Positions 22,315 to 34,474 of a DNA stretch of 64,000 bases are shown here, in pieces. Source of the stretch: Apiospora phragmitis (Eukaryota > Ascomycota > Sordariomycetes > Amphisphaeriales > Apiosporaceae); NCBI GenBank assembly GCA_038363925.1, contig JAQQWL010000009.1, forward strand, positions 992,001 to 1,056,000, in the 5' to 3' direction. How positions within the stretch are numbered: the stretch's first letter is position 1; the number at the start of each line of letters is the position of its first letter. The notes beneath the pieces were generated by a model. It was not told the origin of the DNA, ran no database searches, and was given only the letters and a program-made list of their open reading frames with translations. The position numbers and the translations under genes were made by a program.

Positions 22315-23620
22315 GACTAGGAAGAACCTCAAATAACCGGACTTCATATAATCAATCCACGAGCCATCCTTGCCCTCTTGTGGGGACTGGGTGGTTATAT
22401 ACTATTGTTGCGCGAATCGATGCGCATTGGGACATGCGGGGCGAATATCCGCGTGTGTTTGGATCCTGTTGTATTGACTATTAAAAGATATGATGATAGC
22501 CATTCTGGGTATCTCGGCATTGCTCAACTCATAGAAGAGAACCGCGACCTGAGTAGCACAAGTCTTGGTGTAGTGGTTGGCCATGAACTCTACTACTACT
22601 TACTGAAGTAGTCGATATAGACGTGGATCTTGCAAGTTGGTACAAACGACGACATAGCGTGTTGCTGAGGGCACCGGTTCCCAATACCGTGATGGCCTGG
22701 CTACAACAACATCCGCCACGGTAAGGCGATCTAGAAATGGGACAGAGTCGAGTTCCGTATACAGTGAGAACTAGACCAGTAAGGCGGAGGACGATACCCC
22801 ATAGAAGAAGAACTCGCTCGCGAGCTTGAGCTCTCCCATAGGGGGAACTATAATGTACATAATCAACGGCGTATGCCTTCCTGGATCTATATGCTTGTGA
22901 GGATTGTGGTTGTGTTCCCATGTTGTTTCGTCGAAGCAAGCTTTTACTAAATTGGTGGACTCGGCTTTGGCCTACACGTCTATCTGGTCAATAAACAATG
23001 TTCAATATCAGCCGACTAATTGCTCATCGTACATAAGCATCAAGCTCTGTTTCGTTTCAAGACAACCTGGGGAATGAGAGGGAAAGAAAAACAGAAAGGT
23101 TATTAAATGAGGACAGGTGCAAACGGTGTAGTATTCGTGGAAGTAGTAAGGGAGGTAACGAAGGCCCGACAGATAGCAAAGCCGCAAGAGACTCCGAGGC
23201 CAGAGCGCCTCAAACAACACGAGATACCCTTGTTGACTACAAGAGCTTCAAGTCGGTGAGAGGAGCAAATAAGTGGATTAGGCAGGGTAGTCACTTTGGA
23301 GTCAATCTTCACGCGCATAATAATGAAAGAAGGGTAATAGGGCAAGTAGATACAGCTCTGTTCGTCAATATTACTGGTAATGCATCACAGTCACGTATAC
23401 ACCATGGAGAAGTTGAATGGTTTGGCACTTTGTCTTTTGCGACATTTTGTCATGCCTTGGTCATCTACCAACCTGCTCTACCTAACCGGAGCAGTCCCAG
23501 TCCCAATCGTCAATGACAGGGAATCATATTGTTCTCAATAAAGTCGTTCCCACCTTTTTGCATAACTCATCAGCGCGTAACATCAAGCTCATTCACATAC
23601 CACCACTATCCGGGCAGGCT
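22315..23620. other. Intergenic region between convergent genes, nothing supported
   Basis: The NIF-like gene and the eEF1B-gamma gene converge here. Open frames on both strands lack recognisable motifs or coherent composition. The part next to 23620 should be the 3' UTR of the translation factor. Confidence 0.4.
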
Positions 23621-25143
23621 CTATTTGAAGACCTTGCCGGACTTGTGGGGTTCTCCTTGCCGTTGACAACAACGGGCTTGTCCCACATCCACATGGACTC
23701 GACGAAAGCCTTGTCATCAGGGTTGTTGGGGTCGAGCTTGGTGAACTCGTAGCTCTCGTAGTCGGGAGCGACATCGAAAGCGGGGACGTACTCCTGGCCG
23801 CGGATAACGTAAGCACCCTCGATGACGGAGTCGTTGTTGACTCCGTAGACGGAGCCGCATCCGAAGATGTACTTGCGGGATCCCTCCAGACGGGTCTGGA
23901 AGCCACCAATCAGGTTGTTGGACATGAAGGTCATGGTGAGCTCGTCGTTGTACTTGTAAGAGCACTTCCAGAGAGAGTAGTCCTCGAAGGGGACGTTCTC
24001 CCAGAACCACTTCATGGACTCAGCCTCGTCGTGGTTAGAGTAGTAGCGCTTCCAGTCGTCAAGAGCGAAGGAAGACTTGGGCAGAAGGTCAAGGGGGTGC
24101 TTGGCCTTGGGCTCCTTGGGGGTATCATCCTCCTCCTCCTCGGCAGCGGGGGCAGCCTTGGGGGTCTCCTTCTTCTCCTTCTTGGGCTGGTCCTTCTTGG
24201 GAGGGACGTTCTGCAGCTTGACGGCGTCAAGGAGCTCGAAGGGGGAGGCGACAGCAGAGTAGATGTCTTGGTTGTAGACGGTGGAGTACCAACGGGTGAC
24301 GTTGGGGTGGGCAGCGCGCCACTCCTTGTCATAGAAGAACTCGAAGCCGCGGGCAATGATACCGGTGGCGAACAGGTCGGCCAGGGTGATGCGCTCGCCA
24401 ACAAGGTAGGTGTTGTGGAGAAGGTGCTCCTCGACAGCATCGACGGCCTTGGCGGCGGCCTTCTGGCTGTCGTCAACGCTCTTCTTGTTGTACTGGTCCC
24501 ATCCCAGAAGAGGGCGGTACCAGCCACCGAGCTTGGGGAGGAGCTCAGTGTTGAAGAAAGACATCCACTTCAGGATAGAGGCGTAGCTATGGGGCCATGT
24601 TAGAACTTTGCGCGTAGCGGGGTAGGCGAGGGCGCTTGCGCAGACTTACTCTTGCTTGGTCTTGCCCAACAGGGTGGTCTTCTCGTTCTGAGAGGTGACT
24701 ATGAAGAAACGTGTCTGTCAGTACATGTTGCAATGCAAAATGATCAAGGACACGAAAATGGTGTTTTGGGTAACAATCAGAAAGTAGAACGATCAACACA
24801 GATATTTCAGATAGGGATAACTGTTAGAATAAAGTCTCGGTCATCATTGTAATGATGGCAGCGGCCAGCGCGTTGCAAGGCAGTCGCCAGAGGGTGCAGA
24901 AGGAAATATTAGTAGCAGCAACTTACGGTAGATGGCAATAGCCATGCACTCGTGGAGAACGTAGCCATCCTGACCCTCGAAGGTAGGGACCTTGCCGAGA
25001 GCGTTCAGCTTGAGGTATCTGGGAGTAGGGGCGTTGGTGTCAACCTCGACCGTCTCAAGATCGAGGCCGTTGGCCTTCGCAACAGCGAGAATCGCCGTGG
25101 TGCGAGGGTTCTTCTCCTTGGTGTAAATCTTGCCGAACGCCAT
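23621..25143 (-). CDS. TEF4: Translation elongation factor 1B gamma subunit (eEF1B-gamma), one apparent frameshift at the C-terminus
   Basis: Three exons (25143-24927, 24698-24650, 24586-23621). The N-terminal GST-like region starts MAFGKIYTKEKNPRTTAILA and continues through LTSQNEKTTLLGKTKQ. A Lys/Glu/Pro hinge (KKDQPKKEKKETPK) follows. The C-terminal EF1G domain carries HPLDLLPKSSFALDDWKR, NNLIGGFQTRLEGSRKYIFG and WMWDKPVVVNGKE. The protein anchors and stimulates the nucleotide exchange complex for eEF1A. After GKENP the frame runs into an unrelated tail. One extra C in the C4 run (plus-strand G4 at 23647-23650) gives HKSGKVFK and the stop at 23623-23621, 410 residues, normal for the family. 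High GC and strongly biased codons fit high expression. It is divergent from the mitochondrial uS9 gene. Confidence 0.93.
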
Positions 25144-25642
25144 TGTGAAGAATGTTGTCGATGGGAGGTGAACGGAATGAAGAGAGAATTGAAATTTTGC
25201 GGTTGGGAAAAATTAATTTCTAGGAGGGGTTGCGGGGTTGCTGGTTGCTCCGTGAATTTCTGAATCACCTGGGCCACCTGAAAGGGAAGGGAGCTGTTTG
25301 GTTAGGTCGCAATCTTCGCCCAGGTCTAGGCCCGTGCCCAATCGAAAATCCAAAACCCGGCGGGACACTCTCACCTTTCCCTCCTCACCTTAGGGTAATT
25401 GCAGCGGCACGCCTCTATTGATCGGCCCCTAGATATTCCGACAGGTACTAATGGGAAGGTACCTGTCTTGTCCGCGAAATCTCGAAATTAGGGAACGGCC
25501 ATAGCTAGAACCTCGAAGCCCTTAACGAAACCCAGGCATTGAGCGAGCAGCCGTCGATACGGTGCGAATTGCGGTCCTTACTCGTTCATCGGCGGCCAAT
25601 TGATATGACGAAGCTCTGATAGAGAGAGAGAAAAACACGACA
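25144..25642. promoter_or_regulatory. Divergent promoter of eEF1B-gamma and mitochondrial uS9 genes
   Basis: A 499-bp region between two translation genes. A TTAGGG (telobox-like) hexamer lies at about 25389-25396; such motifs are reported in promoters of translation genes. That this copy is active is an inference. Confidence 0.4.
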
Positions 25643-26696
25643 ATGTCCGCTCTGCGAACGGGTTTCCGGTGTCTGCGAGACATACGGCAAGCAGGCAAGG
25701 CCGCGACAGCTCAATGGCAACCAACATCGAGAACAAGCCTTGCATACAGGCCGAAGCAGGCCATCAACGCGACGAGATCCATCACCACGACCGCGCTGCG
25801 ATTAGCCGAGACGAGCATGGAGATCGTCCCATCCGACTCGGAGGGGCAACCGCCAATAGTTCGAGTACCGTATGCTCGAGCGGTGCCGGTCTCGCCTTCG
25901 TACTTCTCGACCATGCCCATCTTCAACGATGCCTTCGTTATCGTGCAAGACCTGGCTCGCAAGTACGCGCGCTTGCCCATTATCCCCAAAGACAAGGTGA
26001 CGCCTGTGGCCTGGAGGACAAAGGAGCAGTACCGTCTGGCAGTCGGTGAGCACGTCAAAGGAAGGGACTACGCAACATGTATGAAGTTGGTGAAGCGGTT
26101 GAACCAGATACATCCAGACATGATGCCTGAAGAGGTGCAGGCCGGCCTTTTACCTTTCAAGCGAGAATTCAACCACTACCTCAACCGGCGAAGATCCCAC
26201 CTATCGACCAATCCGGCAGATCTCATGGTGTGGGCAGAAGAAAGTCCTCTGTCGCGAGAGCATGGGTTGTTGAGGGCGCTGGGGAGGTCCTTGTCAATGG
26301 CAAACCACTTAGCGAGGCTTTTGGTCGTGTACACGACCGCGAGAGCGCTATCTGGGGCATGAAGCTGACCGAGAGACTGGACAAGTACAATGTGTGGGCA
26401 CTGGTCAACGGAGGCGGTACTACTGGCCAAGCCGAGGCTCTTGCGCTCGCTGTTGCAAAGGCGCTCTGTGTGCATGAGCCCGCACTCAAGACCCCCTTGA
26501 GGAGAGGTAAACATCCCTTATCCTGCGGTAGACTGGACGATGTGCAAGAAACCTTGCCTACGTTCAACATTACGAAGCGATGAAGCTGACTCTTTTCACC
26601 ATAGCTGGCTGTATCACGCGCGATGCAAGAAGGGTGGAAAGAAAGAAGGCTGGCCGCGTCAAAGCGCGCAAGATGCCTGCCTGGGTCAAGCGATAG
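25643..26696 (+). CDS. Mitochondrial ribosomal protein uS9m, one apparent frameshift
   Basis: Two exons (25643-26506, 26605-26696). The N-terminus is Arg/Thr-rich with few acids, consistent with a mitochondrial targeting sequence. The uS9 core reads [52 protein letters not shown] and, after the intron, [20 protein letters not shown], ending MPAWVKR. The basic tail is the part that reaches the P-site tRNA. The frame slips near 26189-26194: one more base there joins LNRR to [12 protein letters not shown]. The corrected protein is 318 residues. The last exon was recognised by its splice sites and the family's terminal motif. The lesion is probably a sequencing error. Confidence 0.9.
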
Positions 26697-29600
26697 TCGG
26701 AGAAATCACCACATCGAAAGCGTTTGTTGCTGGAGATTGCTATACGCAAACAGTTATGGGCAATCATCCAGGGGCAATCACCCTTTTTCGTCGCTGGAAC
26801 GTGGCGGCTTCTATAGCCCACTGCGATTCATGCAGTTGTCTCGCCATTCAACAGACTTGCGGGTTGGCCCATAATATCAGTTCCAGAGCGAGCTTCAATG
26901 TGTATAAACGTGTAGCAATATGTAGCCACTTGTATCCGATGAATTTGTCAAATGAGGAATGGGAAATGGTGTTGGCTCCCGCGGATTGCAAACGTAGTGT
27001 TGGTCGGGATCGAATGCATTCCCCAGCGTTTGATCGACAAGTCCGTGGCCCGTACGTAATGAGCGAGAACTTGCAGCTCGTGCGATCGAGAGCTGCTACG
27101 TACCGCTGATGGCGATGACGGGGTGCCAAAGCACCGAATGAGGAAACAAGCACTTGTCATCTTCCTGCTCGAGCTCTTCACGATGAGGGGGAAAGGGGGG
27201 AAGGGGGAAGAAAAAGAAAGATTCGGCACTGCCGTAATCCGTCGCGAGTTCAGCTTCATGCTACGCTTCGAGACTTCGCAAGACTCGAGAGAACGCCCCA
27301 TGGCGTGATCCGAAGCAAGGAACGCGGCGTCGATGTCGCGATATGTTTGCTTCTATTCCGACTTGAGTGTAGTGCACAGCAGGTGCATGACAGGGTTGTC
27401 AAGTTTCATTTCCCGGGTAGGTAGAGAGTGCCAAGTTTGGTGAACGACGGGGGTTTTCTGCAATTGTACACCACCAGATCTCGTCCTCCTCGCGGGCGCG
27501 GCCGGGTGGAGTGCATTGCAAACGACCGAGGGATGGCTGAAGCATACTGAATGACTCCCCTCGCCCCTTTAGCTGATGACGACTGACTATCGGACCGGGA
27601 ACGTAAGGCGTGTAAGGGCGACGTCTTTGTCTAATGTTGAGAGGAATGGGAGGAATGAGAGGAATGACCCCTAGCTGGTACTTGAGGTAGATTGACTGTT
27701 TCAAGCACAACGCCGGCCAGAAATGGCGTGGGCTGCGAATGGTTGGATGGTGATGCACAGACAAGATGACTTACGACTAGCATGTCTGTAGTTTGCATTG
27801 CTTTCCCTTTGTTTGGATGCGGGAGAGTGGCTCTCATGCGTAAAGACGTTTTCTAGAAGACGTCTGACGGCTTAAGGTTGTTAGCAGCAGCCGCTAGAAG
27901 CGTACCAAGCTCCAGGGACTTGTTTGATGTTATTGCTGTTCTTAATCCAGTAAGGTTAGCTGGTAATGGCCATCAGCCACGAACATGCAGACTTGATTTG
28001 ATGATGAAGATGATGCCGTCTTCCTGCTGCCTCTGATGTTTTCACGCTGCTCTTGATTGAACCCCGCAAATATGAGCAACGCATTGCTTCAGCTTGGCGC
28101 GTGTTGCATATGTTGTTCACCTTCCAGACAGCTTTGATTGATCATGGGAAGTAATCCTTCCTTTGCATAGACTTCCTTATGTATGGCGCCAAATTCCTTG
28201 ACATCACAGACTAGTCTTGACTTACTACAAGCTGCGCTTGAACTTGTTGCTAATTTCGGACTCAGGCGAAATTAAGCAAGATCACCCCCCCCCCCGGGCC
28301 TAAGTGGAGCCATGCAGCCTCATCGCGGCGATCACCAGGGTGTTGCTCCGGCGAGGCTGAAGGGGTTGCGAAGAAGAGATCCAATCCCCTGGTCAGGCAT
28401 TTGATGGAAAGGCTGCCATCTCGACAATCAGTTGGGGTAAAAGAAGGCGAGCAACCCGACATAGGCGTCCTCGGGGTTCGAGCCGACAAATGGAATTCTA
28501 CTTCCCTTACTCGACACACATCCATAACCTCAAGCTTCGAGGCACACGGCATGATTGCTTACCACAAGCTGAAAGCAGGCCCACCATCACAAACCGCAAC
28601 AAACTTGTACGTATTCGTACATGCACATACATGAAAGCAACCAGTTGGGTTGGTGTGGTGCTTGGAGCATGGGGCGGCGTATCAGATGTAACCACCGAAT
28701 CTTGATTTATATTGCAAGTCGGCCAACTATTGTCTGATTAGCGGTCGTCTAGTTGCCCTACCTACTGTCCTGCACAAACCGAAGAAGCTAGGAGTTAGTG
28801 TGTCATCAAGACTGCTACTCAGCTATGACTTGCATTGCATAGCAGCCGTCTCACCCATCTGTAGGATCTAAGACAGCTTCCGAACCAGTTGTGAAAGCTC
28901 CGTCCTAGCTACCGGAATCTGCCCTGAAATTAATCATCCGCTTCGGACCACCTATGGTGTTTTTGGTCAAAGCCTTTTCTTCCTTCCCAGATTCGTTCAT
29001 CGCCAATCGATCTGATCCCACCGAAAGCGGGGGTCGCGAGTTATTCTATTAATGTCCACACTTCGAATGAACCAAGGACGTCGGCCTGCATCACCTTGTA
29101 ATACCACTGCATATAGTAGTCCCCACTGCGCATTGCTTGCTGGCCGAGAAAAGTACTTGCTACGTAGATCCCAAGCAGAGGCCACGGTAGTCGGTAGTCG
29201 GTAGTACTGTACCTATGTGACGTGCAGGAAACATCCTTAAGACGTATCTCATTATAGGTTACCCGTAAGGTGTAGCAAACAAATCAATGTTGCGCCATAT
29301 CGAGACGTGGCTGTGTGCGTGCCCACTACCCCTACTACTGGAGCCGAAGACCCTGGACGGACAGATGGCTGGATGGTGGATGGCATGGCCCCCGGCGGAC
29401 GGGCCTGTGGTTGAGCAAAGTCGCACTTTTTCGGACCGTCCTCGTGATCTTCCCATCTGGAAATGAGAGTCGATACTGCGACGCCGAATATCACTACACT
29501 ACACGTCGGCAGTGAGTTGTCACGTCGTCGGTGGGTACGCAGGTAAGGGTCGATCGGTCGTGAAGGTACTTGGCCAGCCCCCCCAGACCAGGCCAGGGCT

Positions 29601-32600
29601 CAGACACACCCTGGTCGCTCATTTTTTGACGACATCTCCTCGTGAAGCCCCTGACAATCGTCCTTCTCCAACGACATGGGTCAAGGGTCGACATCACAAA
29701 CTCATCAGTCGCAAATGCCGCGTCGCATGCACCAACAAAGTACATCCCTTGGACCGTTCCCGCCTAGCGACTCCAAGGTACCTTTCGGGTTTCTCAGTAC
29801 TAAAAGCAAAGCCCCAACGTGGAAAATTTTCCCGAACACTGGAAGGGCTAGCTAAGCTGTGTGTCGGATGGAGGGACGCCTCAGGCCGGAACAGCATCGA
29901 TTGGGCAGCGGTGACTCGGCCAATCTGTATTTTATCGTATTTATCTGGAAGAAGCCGGGATCGGAACTTCGGCCAAGGTTTGATTCCTACTAATCGAGAA
30001 GAAAGATGAGGGCTTTTGTGTAGTGTCGGGGCTAAAATGGACTGAACTTACGAGTAGGACGAACGAGCAAGCTTCATCAACCGTGAGGTGAGGGATTCGA
30101 AGGTTTGATTTAGACCCTCCTTTTGGTCTCACCGTCTCACTCCTCGGCGACCAATGGTTATGGTTGATTAACCATAAAGGTGACGCACCGCCATAGGAGC
30201 TTTCTTGGCTACACATTTTTTAGCCCGTTTCGGTGTTAGGTACGAAGACCATTCGAGATTATCTCCTAGCTAGACCAGAGACGGCATGACTCGTCGTTCT
30301 CTTGTTACCATTGATCCCGAGGTGACCGGCTGACTGGACTGGCGGACCATAACGGCAGCAGCCCATAGATTACAGAGGTGGTGAGGGGTGGTGAGGAATG
30401 GTGAAGATGTGTTGGATGGATGGATGGCGAAGGAGTTGGAGGACGACCAAGATGGATGGATTGACTGACCTATTTGCTTACCTAGAATCCTGGCAACGTT
30501 GTTCTCCAGCTGCCTGGAGTCTGAAGTCCAAGCAAGCTTCCACTCCGCTTGCCTCTCGCCCAAGTCTGCCATACCCAACGGTCTACCGGCCAGTCACAAA
30601 ACCTTCTTTTTAGTCGATCTGGGGAAGGAGCCAGTGGCAGCGACAGCGACAGGAATAGAAGGCGCAACCAGGATGATTCCTGTCCTGCAAATCTGATCCT
30701 CACCTGCGTATCATGGAACTACCATGGTCAACATGAAGCGCCAGGAGATCCAATAGCAACCATCTGCCCTGCCAACGAAACCACCTGGCCAATTGTCTGC
30801 TGCCCATGATGCTGTCTCTGCCCTCGTTCTTATTATACCCAAACCGACCATCGCGTGTATAGTCCGTCTTGTTCGCTCTGCACATCGAATCTCGTGATAT
30901 CATTTTCCTCAGGCTGTTGGGTTTGGAGCCCAAGGTTTTCTTACACACCCAATCTCTTGTTCGATACTGATGTGTATCATCTGCCTTCTCTGTTGCTTAT
31001 AATAGACATACACTCTCGATCCTGCAAAACTGTTACAATACTCGAATCCGCTGTCTTCAGTCCGCCAGCTGAGCCATGGGCTGTCGACCAATTCATGCTG
31101 TCACTTGGGTATCAATGAGTCTTGAAGAGCTCCCTGGCCGCGACCAAGCATTTGTCTAGACTGGAACGTCGGGTGTCAACCTGCCTTTGGGAATGTTTCC
31201 CAAGGTGCCGTTCGAAGAAAGATCAACACAATTGCTATCGTTCGGCTATTGGACTTCACTTATCGGTTCCGGACGCCTTTTTCGTCTGATTTGGCAGTCC
31301 GCCCAAGAGATTTAGGGTCCGCTTTGCTACGGACTCGCAACCTCTTCCCTGTTCGCTACAGACGCATAACATTATGCTGGCCCTGTAACCGGGATTGGTA
31401 CAAGCAGATTGCTTTTTCCTCCCAGTTATTCTTGGCTTAGAAAATACGTCAAAAAGAAGCCTCATTGAAGATCTTCTCTCCCCGAGCACACACACAAACA
31501 CACACACTCACTCTCTCGCTCACACTCTCTCTGCCATACCCACCCCATCCATCCACAAATCTAATTGCACCTGAGGTGTGGGCGTTATACTCTCTACCTA
31601 CCTACCCCCTGCACCACCACTACACACTACTCGTACCAATACAGCTAAGCAGCACTCCACTGCCTGTGCACACTCTCGAGGAGATCCATCCACTTCACCT
31701 CGCTCATTCCGTCACTAATACCAAGTTTGTTTAGCTTCTTCTCAGCTGCATTGTGTACACAAGTCCTATTTCATTCTGTTCGGGGTTCGAAAGGAAAGGG
31801 AAAGAATACTTGACTTTGATAGCCCATTTAATCCCCTTTGCCCGTTTCACAAACCACCGAGGTTGCAAGAGGTCATCGTCCTAGCGCCTGGATATTGCAG
31901 CATAGTCCCGGGACCTCCAGCCTTTTTGATCCACTCGTTGACCAATAATAAGTCCATTCTGCCACTTCATTCGCTTACGTCTATACCGAATATATATCAT
32001 GGACGACGCTACCTACGCAGGTACGACTTACTAGACTTATCAAGTGTACCTAGACAGACACCAGGCGGGGAGCACATTATCTGGGAGGCTGAACATTGAC
32101 CATACTGCACCACCATCCACCTCGAGGCATCTGGTCTCGTTACCTTTAGGCTTCCAACTTTGTCGCCCTCTGTCACTATACTCCGTTGGGCTCGGCTCGA
32201 CGTAATACGCGTCACAGTCTTCCTGTCTGGACCAGTATTCTTCACAGACCCTCTCTCCGTCGGGCTGGCCAGGTCCTAACTTGAAGGCAGTGGTCTGCCT
32301 CGACTACTGGAAGACGCCGTCGTGACGACGACATTGAAAACGCCAACGACGCACGAATCAAATCTGCAAGACGGATAGCAAAGGCTTGGGCTTGTTTGTG
32401 AGACCGTGGTGCGGCTTGCGTCTCTGGTCGACGCTACAAGGTGGTTGCTTGTAAGTTTCAAGCACTACATCGCAGCGTCCCGGGATCTACCCAGTTGGAT
32501 CAGTGACAACCGTTACCAAATCGAGGCCACCATCTCCCCCCACTACTCGACATTCTTTACAGAACCGGGTTCAAAGATCTACGGACGAAGCCAAAATTTG

Positions 32601-33189
32601 AGCATCGTCACCCCTACATATTATGACCAAGGCGTGATCCGCAACATTCAAACGCCTCTGTGTTTGCGCTGAAGACACTTCCGAATCAAACTCTGAATCT
32701 CTATTTGTGTAGTCGGTCGTCCTTGGCCTACTCCAAAGCCGCGTCCTGCTGCCCTTTGCGACAAGCTGTGGGTGTCAGATCTGGACGTAGCCACGTATAG
32801 TTCAGTGCCCCAAGCTTATATGCCCGCCCAGCCCCCGGGGCTTCCAAAGTAACACTGTCATCTTGCGACTGGCACTTCTTCGACCTGGCCAACTATTCCT
32901 TGTCCCCGCGGCTCATCGACCCAGGAGATCCCGACGAACTGTTTGCGCGGTTCGACACCATCAACTCACCATCCGTTGTACACCACGTCGCCTTCCATCG
33001 CCCTCTCACGCCTGGTACCATCGCTCTCTGTACCCCCTTTGTAATCGAAAAAGTAGCTCTACGCGGCCTGGTCGCGTGACCGAACGTTACAGCAAACTGG
33101 CCCTACTTTACTCTAATCCCGTCCCATCGCTGGAGGCGCCTCGGCTGGGATCGCAGTCACCGGCGTCTGGCAACCTTAATAACTGTGGC
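26697..33189. other. Long gene-poor span upstream of a conserved unknown gene
   Basis: No protein gene is supported in 6.5 kb. It includes a C11 run (28285-28295), a CA/CT-rich tract (31486-31533) and, from about 31480 to 33190, a pyrimidine-rich region with short upstream frames that may be the long 5' leader of the gene at 33190. Long non-coding transcripts are possible but cannot be shown from sequence. Confidence 0.45.
31486..31533 (+). repeat. CA/CT-rich simple repeat, candidate promoter-proximal pyrimidine tract
   Basis: A run of cacaca followed by ctctctcg and cacactctctctg. Pyrimidine-rich tracts often lie just upstream of transcription starts in filamentous fungi. The link to the gene at 33190 is inferred from orientation and spacing only. 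Confidence 0.45.
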
Positions 33190-34474
33190 ATGGATGACAA
33201 CGCGCGAAGGAGGAGGCAGAACGAACCGCCCGTCAGTGCCACTTCTAATCCTAGATATCCGGTTCATGATGCCAACGCGCAACGAAGGTCGTACGGTGCC
33301 GGCGCAGGCGCGTCAGAGAGGTATCGGCCTGCGCCACTTAACACGTCCCCATCGACGGCTCGAGGCATGGGCGGGACGGCTGCCTACAGCGGTTACTATC
33401 AGGAACCGGCTACGGCGTTCGCGACCGCGATGCCACAGAACACAATGCCGTACCAGTCCGAATATGGGCAGGATACACGACAAACACAAAACTTTAACGC
33501 ATACAATCCCTCTCTGATGTACAACGTCCCGCAAACGAGCGCGCAGAACACCGTTTACGATACGAGTCAACAATTCCCGTCGCGGCAACCTGCAGCTCTG
33601 CAGATGATGCCGACGGATGTGGCCGCGTCTTATTTCCCGAGCGAGCCAACCAACACGGGTGCGGCGCCTGCCCTCCAGGCCCAAGCAGCTTCGTCGAGTA
33701 CTTCGGGAGTATATCAACAAAGCCCGGCGGACCAGCGCGCAATGCTTCACCAATACCCCAGCAGCATTGCGTCAATGAGCGGAATGTCACAGCAAGCTAG
33801 CGCGCCAGACCAGGTTATGGAGGAGCAGGAATATTCTAATTCTACAGAAATGGGCGAGGCCTACGAACAGTACCAGACGGCGCTGAAGGAGATTTTTACC
33901 AACATCCGCAACGGCGTCTTGGTGTCGGCTAGTGAATCGCTCTTGACTGTTTCCGACTGGTTGCTTTCCAAAGTCGCTGAATTGGGTACGTTTTAAGAGT
34001 CCCTTATGTGGCACTTTGCACTCCTGCTAACGCTCTTCAGGGCTAGCTGCCGATAATCCCCAACTGCACTCTGACCGCATCAAGCTCTGGCACGATTTCA
34101 ACCATGCATGGCTAGCTTTACTACAGAAGCAAAAAGATATGGTTGGCTCAGGCATTCCCCCTCAGAGAGGCCAAACGCTGGTGAGCGAGGAAAGTCTCAA
34201 GAAAATGGGCAAAGAAATCGTGCGGCTATGTGATGGGATCGAGCGACATGGCCTTGTCGATTATGAGTACGGTGTCTGGGAAGAACCCATCATCGAGAGT
34301 ATGTACCTTTCCTACCTACAGGTGGCACCCCTCCCCATCGAGTTGGGAGCCCTGACTGACTTGGAGATAGTTCTTACGGAGTGTCTTGACTTTTACGAGA
34401 ATGCAGACGGGGCCGGGACGAATAGCACATCCCTTGCGAACGCTTCAGGCTCGAGCCACCACAACTCGAGATAA
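33190..34474 (+). CDS. Conserved filamentous-fungal protein of unknown function
   Basis: Three exons (33190-33985, 34041-34298, 34371-34474) give 385 residues. The start MDDNARRRR was chosen because the upstream in-frame sequence, open from 32863, is Arg/Pro-rich and looks like leader. Residues 1-210 are low-complexity: Gln, Ser, Ala, Tyr and Pro with many Met. The last 170 residues are ordered and helical: YQTALKEIFTNIRNGVL, LLTVSDWLLSKVAELGLAAD, RIKLWHDFNHAWLALLQKQK, KMGKEIVRLCDGIERHGLVD and YGVWEEPIIEILTECLDFYE. The tail is Asn/Ser-rich. The exact splice of all three exons restores one frame, and the dense C-terminal half looks strongly conserved. I do not recognise a named domain. A disordered N-terminus, a long leader and large flanking spacers would fit a regulator, but that is speculation. 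Confidence 0.75.

Noticed and set aside
22529..22939. Minus-strand 136-codon frame between the NIF-like and eEF1B-gamma genes
   Set aside because: No family resemblance, no splice-supported extension, and it lies in a convergent 3' region.
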